64,000 nt of DNA from Gammaproteobacteria bacterium (GCA_013287765.1 JABDDD010000004.1:1-64000), one strand, 5' to 3'; positions 26,846-36,656 are shown, counted from the stretch's first letter. The notes: generated by a model from the sequence alone, not told the origin. Made by a program: numbers and translations.

Positions 26846-29800
26846 ATGGCAAGTCCACGTAAAATTGAACTAAGTGATATTAAACCTTTTGTTTCTCCCA
26901 CAGGTGCAGCTGTTATTCCCGTTGATGAGAAAGTATTAAAAGATAATCTTGAAGCTGCCTTTCAAAAACCGCGTACTATTTTTGTAGGTTCTTCTACGGA
27001 TCTCACTGGTTTATTTAATCCAAGTTTAGATCGAAAAGGAATTGAAGCAGAATTATCAAGACTGAGTAAAGCAGATTCAATAAAGCACACTTCCAAAGGA
27101 CTGACGAGACGTTCTTCGATTCCATTAACAGGTGCGATAGCTGGGGAGGTTGCTAACCATATTTATGCAGCAGTGCAATATGCAGCATTCATTAAAAAAC
27201 TTGATGATTATCCTAAGTTTAAAGAACTTATGGCAGATCCTGGAATAAAAGATAAGTTAAAAAATTATTGGTTGAAAAATGATACTGATATTAATACTTC
27301 TAGTGACAAATTTGAGAAGATGTTAGGTGAGTTATCTGATGTAGAAGTGCCTGCTGTTATAGAGCACGATAAAGTAGTAGAGATCATCAATCAGGTAAAA
27401 GGAATATTTAATAAATATCTACAAATTGAGAATCTATTAGAAGGTATGCAGGCTGCAGGAGCTGATATACCTCTTGTCAGAGAAGTTGTCTATAATAAAA
27501 ACATCAAACTTTTTAACGATGCACCTGCTTTCCAGGATATTTTATCATCCACAGAAACAGTTGATGGAGAGCGAATCAAGGATATTGTAGCTAAAGATTG
27601 GGGAGCATTTGAGGCACCTTCTTATGAAAAATTACAAAATTTATGGGTAGAGCTTGCACAAGCAATAACTAAAGGACAGGCTATTGCTGCAATTCGGAAG
27701 TCTTTTGGAGCAAATGTTTCTGGATTTATTGATAGATCCAATTTATTAGGTTCAGCAGCGCCTACATTAGCAACACTCAAAGCAACTGCCATCTATCAAA
27801 GATTCTTAGCAGCTAACAAAAATAATCCAAAATTATTAGAAGTTTTAAAGCAGCCAGCTGTTAGAGATGCGATTATTAAATATTGGGCAGATAATAATGC
27901 TAGTTTTGATGAGATAAATCGTAAAGTAAGAGATTTTCGCAATTCTTTAAAAGAGTTGAAGGATGATGCTAATGCAGGAGTTATAAGTGCATTAAATAAC
28001 GTAGTGAAACTAGATGTCGCTCCTATTTTAGATTTAGCGGCGATTTTAGGTGCATCAACGTCTCCGACTCTTAAGTTAGAATCGACAGGAGGCGCTAACA
28101 CAGACTTATTAAAGTCTATTAGAGCAGGTCAACAATATGCTGATTTTATGGATGATGCGAGTAATAGAGGTATATTAAGTACTTTTCCTTCGTTAAAAGC
28201 TTACCTTGAGTCTCAGCAAATAAAGAATTACCTTACGGATAGTAAAAATATAGATTTACTATCAGATAAATCTTTAACTAAATTGATAGAGGAATTACAA
28301 AAACCTGGGGTGACGTTGTTATCAAGGGGAATAATTACTTATTTGCAGGTTGCTGGGGTTGCAGGTGCTATTACTCTTGATGAAGCTAAATTAAAAAAAG
28401 AATTAGCTAATTATCAAGTGTTATCAGACAAACGATTTGATGAGTTTCCTACTCTTAGAGAGTTATTTCGCACGGAGAGTGTGCTTAAGAAGCTACAAGA
28501 TCAAGGAATACAGATATATCCCATTGAATTTATAAAGACATTGTTAGAAGCGGATATATCTGATGATGAAAAATTAAGAAACTCTATAAATATAACGGCC
28601 TTTGGGATAGATAACATTATTGAAAAACCTTTCCCAAAAGATCTAAAAGAAATTCGTGGTGAATTGCGATTATATATATTTTTACATGATCCTCACTTCT
28701 CAGAATTATGTAAGAAAATGCCAGAATTAGAAAAGATATTTAATGATAAAGATGTTAGGGACGCTCTTGGAAAGTATTGGCAAGCAAATGACAATTGGCT
28801 AGTACCCGGAGATGCGTTAGAGAAGATATCGCGTGATTTAGTAGCAAAAAGTGGCGCCGATACAGCCTCAGTTATTCACGAATCTCTTAAAAAAATAGGA
28901 AGTACTATTCCGGGTTTAGAAGCTGCTGTCAACAATGCTGTTAAAGGTAAGAGTTTTAATCCAACTAAATTTAACATTCAAGCAGGTTATGCCAAACTTG
29001 TTGATCAATTAAAAGATAGTAATCCTGTCTTATCAAAAATATTAGCTACAAATGCCAAACTGTTCCAAGATAAATTGTTTGTAGAAAACAAATCTGTGCC
29101 TTCGCTTTTACAAATACAAGCTCTTGAAAAAGAACTAGTGGAGACCTTGCCTGCTGTTGTACTGGATGATAAATCAGCTAAATTAGCAAACCTTGTAACA
29201 ATATCAGATAAATTAAAAAAACTTTTCGACATATCGTTAAGCATGGATGAAGATATAGAATTGCGGCAGTCTTTAGGTGGCAGAAAAAAACTTGAAGCAA
29301 GTTTAAAATACTCTGTATTTCTCCAACAATTTGCGGATACTCCAGAGTTAACAAAACTCTTCCTCCAAAATGAAGTTCGAGAAGAATTGCTTAAGTATTG
29401 GGCGGCTCATTCTAGTCCGACACCGGCTCGATTTGATGAGTTTATTAGAGCTCTTTCAGAGACATCAAAAAGCTCTGTTCGTGATTCAACTCGTAATATG
29501 ATAGAGGGGTTAATTACAGGAGTTCATGTAGGGCAAACAACTTTAGGAACAGCTATAAAAGCTGTTCTACCTGATGGTGTATCTTCTGATGATGCTTGTA
29601 ACGCCATAGCAGCTGAAGCAAGATGGCTTGTCTTTAAAGGGAAAAATCCAGCTTTAGCAGAAATATTGGGTGCTGATTTTGCAAAAGAATTTATTGCTAA
29701 GAGTACACTTTCTAATCCGATAAAAGTTAATGAATTATTAACTGGTTTAGCAGCCTTACCAAAAGAAGCTAAAGAAGAGACCGTTCTTACAATAATAAAT

Positions 29801-32620
29801 ACTCACTTAGGAATTGAATTAAAATTAGTATCGGGCGCGCCGCGTGACCTATTAGCAATTCGCGCGGCTGCTCGTTATGATAAATTTATTTTAGATAATG
29901 AAAGTATATTAAATCGAAGTGAGTTAAAAATTCTTAAAGAAATTTTAACTAATCCTGCAATGAGAAAAGTGTTGGTGGAGCATTGGAAAAGTTCGTCCCC
30001 ACCTTCTTCTTCTGATCTAAATTCTTTTGTTGTTAAATTAGGGTTAGCAAAAGGTTCAAGCACTAAGATACGGGAGGAGTTTGAGAACTTCTTTGGAATG
30101 GCTGCGGGTCTTCAGGATGCATTGAAAAGTAATGGGGTTACACCTGGAACCGCCTCCCTCAAAAGTCGAAACTTGTCTAGGGTTGCTCAACTAGAAAGTG
30201 CCCGCATAGCTTATCTCTCTCGTATTGATCATCCTTTATTACGTGATGCGATGATTGCTTCTGGAATGAAAATTGGAGATGGGAAAGAATTAGAATCTAA
30301 AACTATGGTGGATGCTTTAAATAAGTTTATGCGAGAGAATTCTCCTGTGGACAACGCCGTAATCACTCATCAAATAAAATCCGTTAGAGGCACATTTGTT
30401 TCAGTAAGTAGTAGAATAGTGCCTTCTGATGCTGAATTAGATAAGCTTTTTAAGAGACAAGAATTAACATCTTCTGATTATGCAATAGAACAAAAAAGAA
30501 TTAATGCAATTTATAGAACTTTTTCAGACGATGCAACAGTAACAGAGTTAAAGGATGTGGATGCTCGCAGTAAATCTCCTATTAAATTAGCATTGCGCGA
30601 AATTTTCTTAAAAAACAAATGGGCTTTACCCGCTGATGAAAAGCCAATTAAAAAACTTTTGGCAGCTGACTTTGGAATGCTAAAGTATGATGATTTTATT
30701 GCTAACTATCTTCATCCTGTATTAACAGCGGGAGGAATAAGTCTCACAACAAATGAAATAAAAAAACTCTTAACGCAAAAAGACTTTGAAAAACTCCAGC
30801 AACCCTATTTTTTATCAAATATTAATTTTGAGCAATTTGTTAAAACACTTGCTTCTGAAAAAGCTATGAAAATTCATAGAGTCGATACTTTGGAGGTAGC
30901 TTTAAATAAAGCATTAGAGAGTAAATCAGTTCTAAAAGATCGCGGCTATAGCGTTTCTGCGGATATGAGAGAAAGTAAAGAGTCTCTTGCATCGCAAATC
31001 AAAGATAATGAAAATATAAAAGATCAATTAGAAAAACTTCTGCAAGAACGTAAAGCGATTGCCAAGCAATTAGAGGTAATGAAGAAAGTTGCAAAAGAAT
31101 ATAGTTCTAAAAAATTTCTGGTTCCAACTGCAGGTACTTTGACTTTTAATGCATTGAAGTCTTTGTGGGTTGGGGCTGCTCTGCCATCACATGGTACTAA
31201 GGCGATCGAGATAGAACAGATTGAGTTTAACAAGATTTTAAAATTTCTGAAAGATAATGATCTTGATGAAGAGATTAGAGACGGTGCAAAAAGCATCTTA
31301 GATAAAGCGCCTAAACATTTATTACTTGGTGGGCTTACAATTGATTTAGAAGCTGCAAAAACAACAACAAATGAAAAAGAGAAAAAAGCCTACAATAAAT
31401 TAGGAGCTATTTATTTTGCATTATCAAATGAAAAACACTTTGAAAAAATTTCCAAATCAAATGATAAAGAAATTGAGCGCTTAGAAACACTGCAAAAATC
31501 GGCAGAAAAAGTTGGTTCTTATCTTAAAGAAGCGCAAAACAATGAAGGCTTGGCTCCTGATGATCGTTTAATTGCAACGTATTATTCTGATATGAGTCAT
31601 TTGCCATTAAATGCAACTGACCAGCAAATTCAAGAGGCTTATTATAAGTTAAGTGATAAGTATAGCTCAGCTCCTGAGGCTAAGATGACTGTTGTCACTG
31701 ATGATTCTAAACGTGGCGTTAGATTGGGTGAAGTAAAGCAAGGTTCATTAAGAGATCATCAAACTATTTTTTATGATAAAACACTTGATATGTGTGGTAA
31801 GTTGAAAATAGAGCCTAATCAAATTGAATTGAGCTTTCGTATGGAGCCACGTGCTTTGGTATCGGTATTAGGGAGCGAAACGGCTCGTTTTTATAAACCT
31901 ACAATGAGAGATCAAACAGATAAGGATGGTAAGCCTAAACTAGATCCAGCTGATCCGGAACAGAAAAGAACACTCAAAGAAATTGCTGTGCATGGATGGC
32001 AAAAAGCTGAAACGCATTGGCGCGAATTCAAAGGTATTCCTACTCCGAAAAATATAGAAAATCATTTATTAAAAAACATGGATGTACAGGGGGATGAACA
32101 AAAATTAGCTAAAGTGAAAGCAGTAGCAGCAGAAAGTTATAAGAAATATATGGATTCTGCGTGGAAGAGCGTAGTTTATTCTCGTTCTGCAATAGATAAG
32201 AAAGTGCTGTTGCCTAATCCATTTGTATTTGAAGGTGTGATTAAAAATATAAATACACTGGCTGCATTACACCAATTACAAACACTTCCTGATGCTGCTG
32301 GAAAGAGAATATATGGGGCATGTATTAAGATTGAAACAAATGATTATGCTTTATATGTCGCTATGATGTGTGCGGCGACAATTAAAGGTTATGAGGTTGA
32401 GGATGCTTCTGGATTTCGTCATAATCTAGAGATGAAGCTGACTCAAGATGGTGATAAAATTAAAAAATACATCAAAGCTTTAAAACATCCAGCCAATGGC
32501 TATGTTGATTTATTTAAAGATGTGATTCAACAACCTATACAAAAAGTAGAGCAAGAACAGAAAAAATTCTTGCAAGAAAGTGAATCTTTTACTCCAAGAC
32601 TAGGTGGTAAATCATCTTAA
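26846..32620 (+). CDS. Giant repeat protein of unknown function, putative effector
   Basis: I do not recognise this 1924-residue protein. It has no signal peptide or membrane helix. From about residue 100 to 1180 it is built of degenerate units of about 100 residues: a Y-x2-F helix, a P-x-L-x2-L-(8)-V-(3)-L-x2-YW core, then an FxxxLxxL segment and a helix ending in G. The YW or HW anchors lie near residues 142, 347, 645, 851 and 1047, with weaker units between. A charged coiled coil follows (about 1374-1420). Residues 1579-1608 look like J-domain helix II but lack HPD. The C-terminus is glutamate-rich (KVEQEQKKFLQESESF). An AGGCAGGA site precedes the ATG. A secreted effector is the likeliest guess. 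Confidence 0.6.
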   Translation: MASPRKIELSDIKPFVSPTGAAVIPVDEKVLKDNLEAAFQKPRTIFVGSSTDLTGLFNPSLDRKGIEAELSRLSKADSIKHTSKGLTRRSSIPLTGAIAGEVANHIYAAVQYAAFIKKLDDYPKFKELMADPGIKDKLKNYWLKNDTDINTSSDKFEKMLGELSDVEVPAVIEHDKVVEIINQVKGIFNKYLQIENLLEGMQAAGADIPLVREVVYNKNIKLFNDAPAFQDILSSTETVDGERIKDIVAKDWGAFEAPSYEKLQNLWVELAQAITKGQAIAAIRKSFGANVSGFIDRSNLLGSAAPTLATLKATAIYQRFLAANKNNPKLLEVLKQPAVRDAIIKYWADNNASFDEINRKVRDFRNSLKELKDDANAGVISALNNVVKLDVAPILDLAAILGASTSPTLKLESTGGANTDLLKSIRAGQQYADFMDDASNRGILSTFPSLKAYLESQQIKNYLTDSKNIDLLSDKSLTKLIEELQKPGVTLLSRGIITYLQVAGVAGAITLDEAKLKKELANYQVLSDKRFDEFPTLRELFRTESVLKKLQDQGIQIYPIEFIKTLLEADISDDEKLRNSINITAFGIDNIIEKPFPKDLKEIRGELRLYIFLHDPHFSELCKKMPELEKIFNDKDVRDALGKYWQANDNWLVPGDALEKISRDLVAKSGADTASVIHESLKKIGSTIPGLEAAVNNAVKGKSFNPTKFNIQAGYAKLVDQLKDSNPVLSKILATNAKLFQDKLFVENKSVPSLLQIQALEKELVETLPAVVLDDKSAKLANLVTISDKLKKLFDISLSMDEDIELRQSLGGRKKLEASLKYSVFLQQFADTPELTKLFLQNEVREELLKYWAAHSSPTPARFDEFIRALSETSKSSVRDSTRNMIEGLITGVHVGQTTLGTAIKAVLPDGVSSDDACNAIAAEARWLVFKGKNPALAEILGADFAKEFIAKSTLSNPIKVNELLTGLAALPKEAKEETVLTIINTHLGIELKLVSGAPRDLLAIRAAARYDKFILDNESILNRSELKILKEILTNPAMRKVLVEHWKSSSPPSSSDLNSFVVKLGLAKGSSTKIREEFENFFGMAAGLQDALKSNGVTPGTASLKSRNLSRVAQLESARIAYLSRIDHPLLRDAMIASGMKIGDGKELESKTMVDALNKFMRENSPVDNAVITHQIKSVRGTFVSVSSRIVPSDAELDKLFKRQELTSSDYAIEQKRINAIYRTFSDDATVTELKDVDARSKSPIKLALREIFLKNKWALPADEKPIKKLLAADFGMLKYDDFIANYLHPVLTAGGISLTTNEIKKLLTQKDFEKLQQPYFLSNINFEQFVKTLASEKAMKIHRVDTLEVALNKALESKSVLKDRGYSVSADMRESKESLASQIKDNENIKDQLEKLLQERKAIAKQLEVMKKVAKEYSSKKFLVPTAGTLTFNALKSLWVGAALPSHGTKAIEIEQIEFNKILKFLKDNDLDEEIRDGAKSILDKAPKHLLLGGLTIDLEAAKTTTNEKEKKAYNKLGAIYFALSNEKHFEKISKSNDKEIERLETLQKSAEKVGSYLKEAQNNEGLAPDDRLIATYYSDMSHLPLNATDQQIQEAYYKLSDKYSSAPEAKMTVVTDDSKRGVRLGEVKQGSLRDHQTIFYDKTLDMCGKLKIEPNQIELSFRMEPRALVSVLGSETARFYKPTMRDQTDKDGKPKLDPADPEQKRTLKEIAVHGWQKAETHWREFKGIPTPKNIENHLLKNMDVQGDEQKLAKVKAVAAESYKKYMDSAWKSVVYSRSAIDKKVLLPNPFVFEGVIKNINTLAALHQLQTLPDAAGKRIYGACIKIETNDYALYVAMMCAATIKGYEVEDASGFRHNLEMKLTQDGDKIKKYIKALKHPANGYVDLFKDVIQQPIQKVEQEQKKFLQESESFTPRLGGKSS

Positions 32621-32652
32621 GTTTTCTTGCTTAGATATATTTTAACTACAAA

Positions 32653-33153
32653 CTATTCAGTCATTATCAAACGAATAGTTTCTAGTGTCATAAATAATGT
32701 CATTGGTTGAATTGGGGATTCCACAAATCCCCTAGATAAATAAAATTTTTTGGCATTTTCAGATATTGCGTGTACTAAAATAGCAAACACACCGGCATTT
32801 CCTGCGATATTAAGAGATCGTATCATGGCATCACGAAGCAAGGCACTACCTAAACCTTTATTATGATAATTCTCATCAATTGCTAATCTACCCACTAGTA
32901 TTATGGGTAATGGGTTTGGCATATTGCGTCTCATGGTTTTAGGTGCATTTTCATGAGAAATAGCACCGGCTGAAAGAGCGTAATAGCCAATAACTTTATT
33001 AAATCTAGATATAACAAAGCAACGAGAAGCGCCTGTCAATTGATTTTTAAGCGCTCGTTTTTTAAGCCAATCATCTAATGATGGTTCTCCACTGCTGAAG
33101 TCTTCTACATCATGCTCTATTGATAATAAAATGGGTAAAGTTAAATCATTCAT
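32653..33153 (-). CDS. GNAT acetyltransferase toxin, TacT-like
   Basis: This 166-residue protein has the GNAT fold. VGRLAIDENYHNKGLGSALLRDAM contains the acetyl-CoA loop (N-x-G-x-G), and FYLSRGF matches the terminal strand of TacT-type toxins. Those toxins acetylate aminoacyl-tRNA and block translation. It overlaps the upstream DUF1778 gene by eight bases on the same strand, the standard order of this toxin-antitoxin family. The substrate is inferred from the family only. Confidence 0.85.
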   Translation of the reverse strand: MNDLTLPILLSIEHDVEDFSSGEPSLDDWLKKRALKNQLTGASRCFVISRFNKVIGYYALSAGAISHENAPKTMRRNMPNPLPIILVGRLAIDENYHNKGLGSALLRDAMIRSLNIAGNAGVFAILVHAISENAKKFYLSRGFVESPIQPMTLFMTLETIRLIMTE

Positions 33154-33454
33154 GCGTAATATTCTTTTTTTGATTGATATCCCAAGGTGCTTTTGTTCTA
33201 AGTAATTTACGTAATCTATCAGTGGCAGGTAGAGGTTGATCCATCAAGGCCTGAAATTCTTCAAACGTAGTTTCATTAACTAAAAAGAACGTTTGATCAA
33301 GAAGCACGTTTTCAGCTCTTCGGCAAGCAGCTTCCAGCATAAAATCTGAACGATTTTTCCCTAATATTTCAGCAGCTTGATCAATTAAATCACGTTGACG
33401 TAATTTAACCCTAAGATTAATAGGCACAGATTGTTTATTTTGCTCATGACTCAT
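33146..33454 (-). CDS. DUF1778 antitoxin, TacA-like
   Basis: The 102-residue protein has the ribbon-helix-helix N-terminus INLRVKLRQRDLIDQAAEILGKNRSDFMLEAACRRAENVLLDQTFF, typical of DUF1778/TacA antitoxins. The C-terminal part (FQALMDQPLPATDRLRKLLRTKAPWD) is the toxin-binding tail. It is followed by the GNAT toxin gene with an eight-base overlap. The RHH domain probably represses the pair's own promoter. Confidence 0.87.
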   Translation of the reverse strand: MSHEQNKQSVPINLRVKLRQRDLIDQAAEILGKNRSDFMLEAACRRAENVLLDQTFFLVNETTFEEFQALMDQPLPATDRLRKLLRTKAPWDINQKKNITHE

Positions 33455-33495
33455 GTTATTTTCTCCTCTAATATATACATTAAGTATACAATAAC

Positions 33496-33514
33496 GTATA
33501 TAAATTTTCTATAC
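33496..33514. promoter_or_regulatory. Possible operator of the TacA/TacT pair
   Basis: GTATA (33496-33500) and TATAC (33510-33514) form an inverted repeat 42 bases upstream of the antitoxin start, and another GTATAC lies at 33484-33489. RHH antitoxins bind short palindromes of this kind. The assignment is positional only. Confidence 0.35.
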
Positions 33515-33556
33515 ATAGCGAATAAATACAATTTTGAAATAACTTATTGAAAATGA

Positions 33557-33689
33557 GGATATTTTTATATTGCTATTGACTATGGGCAACTATTAAGCTG
33601 CTGCGTACATATGAGTACACAAATTTAGAGGAATATTTATGGAAATGCCAATAGTAAAAGTAGGTATACGCGAATTTCGCGCCCATTTA
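33557..33689 (+). repeat. 133-bp direct repeat, left copy
   Basis: This segment is repeated at 39626-39758, 6069 bp to the right, with a single mismatch (GGGCAA against GAGCAA). It includes the promoter region and the first 17 codons of a Phd-type antitoxin gene. The homology stops abruptly at CCCATTTA. The right copy starts at the first base after an IS66 element. Confidence 0.9.
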
Positions 33690-33710
33690 TCAAAAGCTAA
33701 GGGTGATTAA
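33639..33710 (+). pseudogene. Truncated Phd-type antitoxin gene
   Basis: The frame encodes 23 residues, MEMPIVKVGIREFRAHLSKAKGD. The first 17 are identical to the longer copy at 39708-39875; then the sequence jumps to SKAKGD and stops. An internal deletion that joined the start of the gene to its last codons is the simplest reading. The stop overlaps the start of the next small frame (TAATG), as in toxin-antitoxin pairs. Confidence 0.6.
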
Positions 33711-33832
33711 TGTCGCCTCATATTTTAGTATTAGATGTGTTTTTAACTGCACAAAAAGAGGATGCAGAAAGAGATATAAAACTTTCCGGAGAGGGCGTCC
33801 GCCAATGTTCTATTCGTCATGTTTCTCTATAG
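33710..33832 (+). pseudogene. Small frame, possible toxin remnant
   Basis: A 40-residue frame beginning MSPHILVLDVFLTAQKEDAE starts in the stop codon of the truncated antitoxin gene. The N-terminal hhhhD pattern is like the start of PIN-domain (VapC) toxins, but the rest does not continue the domain. It is probably a deleted toxin gene. The assignment rests mainly on position. Confidence 0.3.
33786..33797 (+). other. 12-bp match to the tRNA-Ser 3' end, possible attachment-site remnant
   Basis: CCGGAGAGGGCG here is identical, in the same orientation, to 41322-41333, which covers the 3' end of the tRNA-Ser gene. P4-type integrases often use tRNA 3' ends. The match is short and could be coincidence. 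Confidence 0.3.
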
Positions 33833-33917
33833 AGTTTTATTTACTATAAAGTCAATCAGTTAAATCAATTTAAGTTTGTATTCGTTCGCCAAAGTTTGTT
33901 ACAATTCGCGCTTCTAG

Positions 33918-33941
33918 GGTTACCTTAGGGGTAACCTTTTT
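33918..33941 (+). terminator. Hairpin with T-run before the AlbA_2 gene
   Basis: GGTTACC (33918-33924) pairs with GGTAACC (33930-33936) around a five-base loop and is followed by five Ts. It has the form of an intrinsic terminator, but it ends only 11 bases before the ATG at 33953. It may terminate the remnant toxin-antitoxin operon or attenuate the next gene. Confidence 0.6.
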
Positions 33942-33952
33942 GAGGAGTATCT

Positions 33953-35359
33953 ATGATCACATTAGAGACATTGGAAAGTTGGCTTTCCGCTAAAGAAGAT
34001 GAACATTTAGATTTTAAAGAAGCAAAAAATCAATATGACACAAAGAAGTTGCTACGTTACTGTGTTGCTTTTGCTAATGAAGGAGGAGGATATTTAATCT
34101 TAGGAGTAAATGATAAATCACGTCAGGTAGTGGGTACAAATGCTTTTCAAAATATTGGAGAAGTTAAATCCTCAATATTAAACAAACTACATTTTCGAGT
34201 AGAAGTTTATGAATTATCGCATTGTAACGGTAGGGTGCTCATTTTTGATATCCCTTCTCGACCTTTTGGTCAGCCGTTGGAATTAGATGGTGCGTATCTC
34301 ATGCGATCAGGAGAAGAGCTTGTTCCGATGTCTCCAGATCAATTGCGTCGTATTTTTGATGAAAAAGAATCCAACTGGTTTACCTCGCCAGCAAGGAAAG
34401 AATTAAGTTCAGACGAGGTTATAAGTTTATTAGATACGCAAATTTATTTTGACTTAATGAAGCTACCTTATCCTTCAACGCGTGAAAAAGTTTTAGAGCG
34501 CTTAGTGAGTGATGGGTTGATTCAGGTTACTAAAAATAATGCTTGGATAATCTTAAATTTAGCCGCTATTTTGTTAGCAAAAAATCTCGAGGCATTTTCG
34601 CCGGCACTTGCTCGTAAAGCTTGTCGGCTTGTGATTTATAAAGGGGTAGATAAGCTTTCTACTCAGGATGATAAGTTTGATTTTAGAGGTTATGCAGTTG
34701 CTTTTGATAATCTAATAGAATATGTCCATTCTACTGCGCCCCAGAATCATTTTATTGAGCAAGTGGTGCGTGAAGATGTGAAAATGTTTCCTAAGCAAGC
34801 CTTGAGAGAACTAATTGCAAATGCTCTAATTCATCAAGATTTCTCGGTGGTCGGTGCTTCTGTCACTGTCGAAATGTACTCTGATCGTATAGAGATATCA
34901 AATCCAGGTAAACCCCCTATCAATGTGGATCGCTTCATTGATGAATATCGATCTCGTAATGAATTATTAGCTAATCTAATGAGACGTCTTGGTTTTTGTG
35001 AGGAAAGAGGTAGCGGAATAGATAAAGTTATAAAAGCAGCAGAAATTTATCAATTACCGGCTCCAGATTTTAGAGAAGGAGCGGTTCGAACTATTGCAAT
35101 ATTATTCTCTCATCAAGACTTTAAAGATATGCAAAAAAAAGATAGGGTTCGGGCTTGTTATCAACATTGTTGTTTGCTGTATGTTAGTTCAAAATATATG
35201 TCAAATCAAACACTTAGAGATAGATTTCAGCTTTCAGAGGCAGCCACAGCTACAGTGTCCTTAATAATAAGTGAAACAAAAGACATAGGTCTTATTAAAG
35301 TAGATGGATTGGGCTCAAAATCGACTCGTTATGCTAGATATGTTCCATTTTGGGCATAA
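33953..35359 (+). CDS. AlbA_2 (Schlafen-type) and GHKL-ATPase domain regulator
   Basis: This 468-residue protein belongs to the COG2865-type family. The N-terminal AlbA_2 domain (residues 1-115) reads LSAKEDEHLDFKEAKNQYD...FANEGGGYLILGVNDKSRQVVGT. Near residues 278-320, FPKQALRELIANALIHQDFSVVGASVTVEMYSDRIEISNPGKPP is the GHKL-type ATP-binding region. The C-terminus looks like a winged helix. Such proteins are common on integrative elements and are annotated as transcriptional regulators. GAGGAG precedes the ATG. It lies between the toxin-antitoxin remnants and the integrase. Confidence 0.85.
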   Translation: MITLETLESWLSAKEDEHLDFKEAKNQYDTKKLLRYCVAFANEGGGYLILGVNDKSRQVVGTNAFQNIGEVKSSILNKLHFRVEVYELSHCNGRVLIFDIPSRPFGQPLELDGAYLMRSGEELVPMSPDQLRRIFDEKESNWFTSPARKELSSDEVISLLDTQIYFDLMKLPYPSTREKVLERLVSDGLIQVTKNNAWIILNLAAILLAKNLEAFSPALARKACRLVIYKGVDKLSTQDDKFDFRGYAVAFDNLIEYVHSTAPQNHFIEQVVREDVKMFPKQALRELIANALIHQDFSVVGASVTVEMYSDRIEISNPGKPPINVDRFIDEYRSRNELLANLMRRLGFCEERGSGIDKVIKAAEIYQLPAPDFREGAVRTIAILFSHQDFKDMQKKDRVRACYQHCCLLYVSSKYMSNQTLRDRFQLSEAATATVSLIISETKDIGLIKVDGLGSKSTRYARYVPFWA

Positions 35360-35453
35360 AAAGTGCTTTAATGCAAACCCAAAAATAGCCTATAAAATTC
35401 ATTTAAGTTATTAAATTCAATAAATTACGTGCTTTAAAGCAAAATAGGGATGT

Positions 35454-36656
35454 ATGGCCAAAATAAAAATATTATCAGCGAAAGCAGTAAATTCCTTACC
35501 TGAAGGGTTTCATGCGGATGGGGGGAATCTTTTTTTACGAGTTCGAGATGGTTCAAGAGTGTGGTTTTTTCGGTATAAAAAAGCAGGAAAACAAATTTCA
35601 ATTGGATTAGGAGCAGCTCATTCTCGTTCTTTATTAGAAGCTCGTGCCATATCAGAGCGAATGAGAAATGCACTTTTAAATGGACGAAATCCTAGTGCTG
35701 AAATAATAAAGAAAAAAACTTCTATCGTTACCTTTGATAAATATGCTTTAGAATTTATTGAATCGAAACGCTCTGCCTGGCGAAACATCAAACACATCAA
35801 TCAATGGATAAGTACTTTGCAAAATTATGTTTCCCCCAAAATTGGTGATAAATCACCTGCTGATATTTCTTTAAGTGATGTAAAAAATATCTTATCTCCA
35901 ATTTGGACTACTAAAACAGAAACAGCAAGCAGGGTGAGAATGCGAATTGAGGCAGTGCTAGATTATGCCGCTGTTCTTGAAGAAAGTGATAGACGTAACC
36001 CCGCTCGCTGGAAAGGAAATCTAGATAAAATATTTCCTGCTCCAAGAAAAGTAACTAAGCCTGTTCATTTTGCTTCAGCTCCTTATACTGAAGTGCCTCG
36101 TATTATGGAGGAATTACGTGTTAAAAATAGTTTATCAGCTTACTGTTTACGCTTTATTATTCTTACGGCAGCTCGGTCGATGGAAGCTCGTTCAGCTTAT
36201 TGGAGTGAAATAAATTTAGAAAAAAGAATTTGGACAATCCCTGCTTCTCGTATGAAAGCGAATCGTGAGCATACTGTACCTTTATGCGGCGAAGCTATTG
36301 AAATATTATTAAAAATGCAAGAATTTCGACAAGTTGAAAATCCGCTAGTATTTCAAGGGGAACGCAAAGGATTGATTTCAGATGTAGCAATTAATAAAAC
36401 TTTGAGAGGAGTTGCAAAAAATTGTACTACTCATGGATTTAGATCATCTTTTAGAGTTTGGGGTGCTGAGATGACAGTTGCCTCAAGTGCGGTGCTAGAG
36501 CTTGCATTGGCGCATGCTAATAAAAATAAAATTGAAGCAGCTTATCAGAGAAGTAATTTGTTTGAAAAAAGACGAGAGCTAATGGAGGCATGGGTAGAAT
36601 TCTGTGGAAATAAATACAATATTATGACTTTTTACAAGGAAAAATTGCATGACTGA
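35454..36656 (+). CDS. int: Tyrosine-type integrase, P4 family
   Basis: The protein has 400 residues with an N-terminal DUF4102-type arm-binding domain (SAKAVNSLPEGFHADGGNLFLRVRDGSRVWFFRYKKAGKQISIGLG). The catalytic residues are visible: Arg in LTAARSMEARSAYWSEI, His in EHTVPLCGEA, H-x2-R in THGFRSSFRVWG, His in LALAHANKN, and the nucleophile Tyr in AAYQRSN. All motifs are intact, so the enzyme may be active. It overlaps a small downstream frame by eight bases. Confidence 0.93.
   Translation: MAKIKILSAKAVNSLPEGFHADGGNLFLRVRDGSRVWFFRYKKAGKQISIGLGAAHSRSLLEARAISERMRNALLNGRNPSAEIIKKKTSIVTFDKYALEFIESKRSAWRNIKHINQWISTLQNYVSPKIGDKSPADISLSDVKNILSPIWTTKTETASRVRMRIEAVLDYAAVLEESDRRNPARWKGNLDKIFPAPRKVTKPVHFASAPYTEVPRIMEELRVKNSLSAYCLRFIILTAARSMEARSAYWSEINLEKRIWTIPASRMKANREHTVPLCGEAIEILLKMQEFRQVENPLVFQGERKGLISDVAINKTLRGVAKNCTTHGFRSSFRVWGAEMTVASSAVLELALAHANKNKIEAAYQRSNLFEKRRELMEAWVEFCGNKYNIMTFYKEKLHD

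Noticed and set aside
32653-33454. Reading the GNAT/DUF1778 pair as a general acetyltransferase operon
   Set aside because: The eight-base overlap, RHH antitoxin and TacT-like motifs make a toxin-antitoxin pair much more likely.
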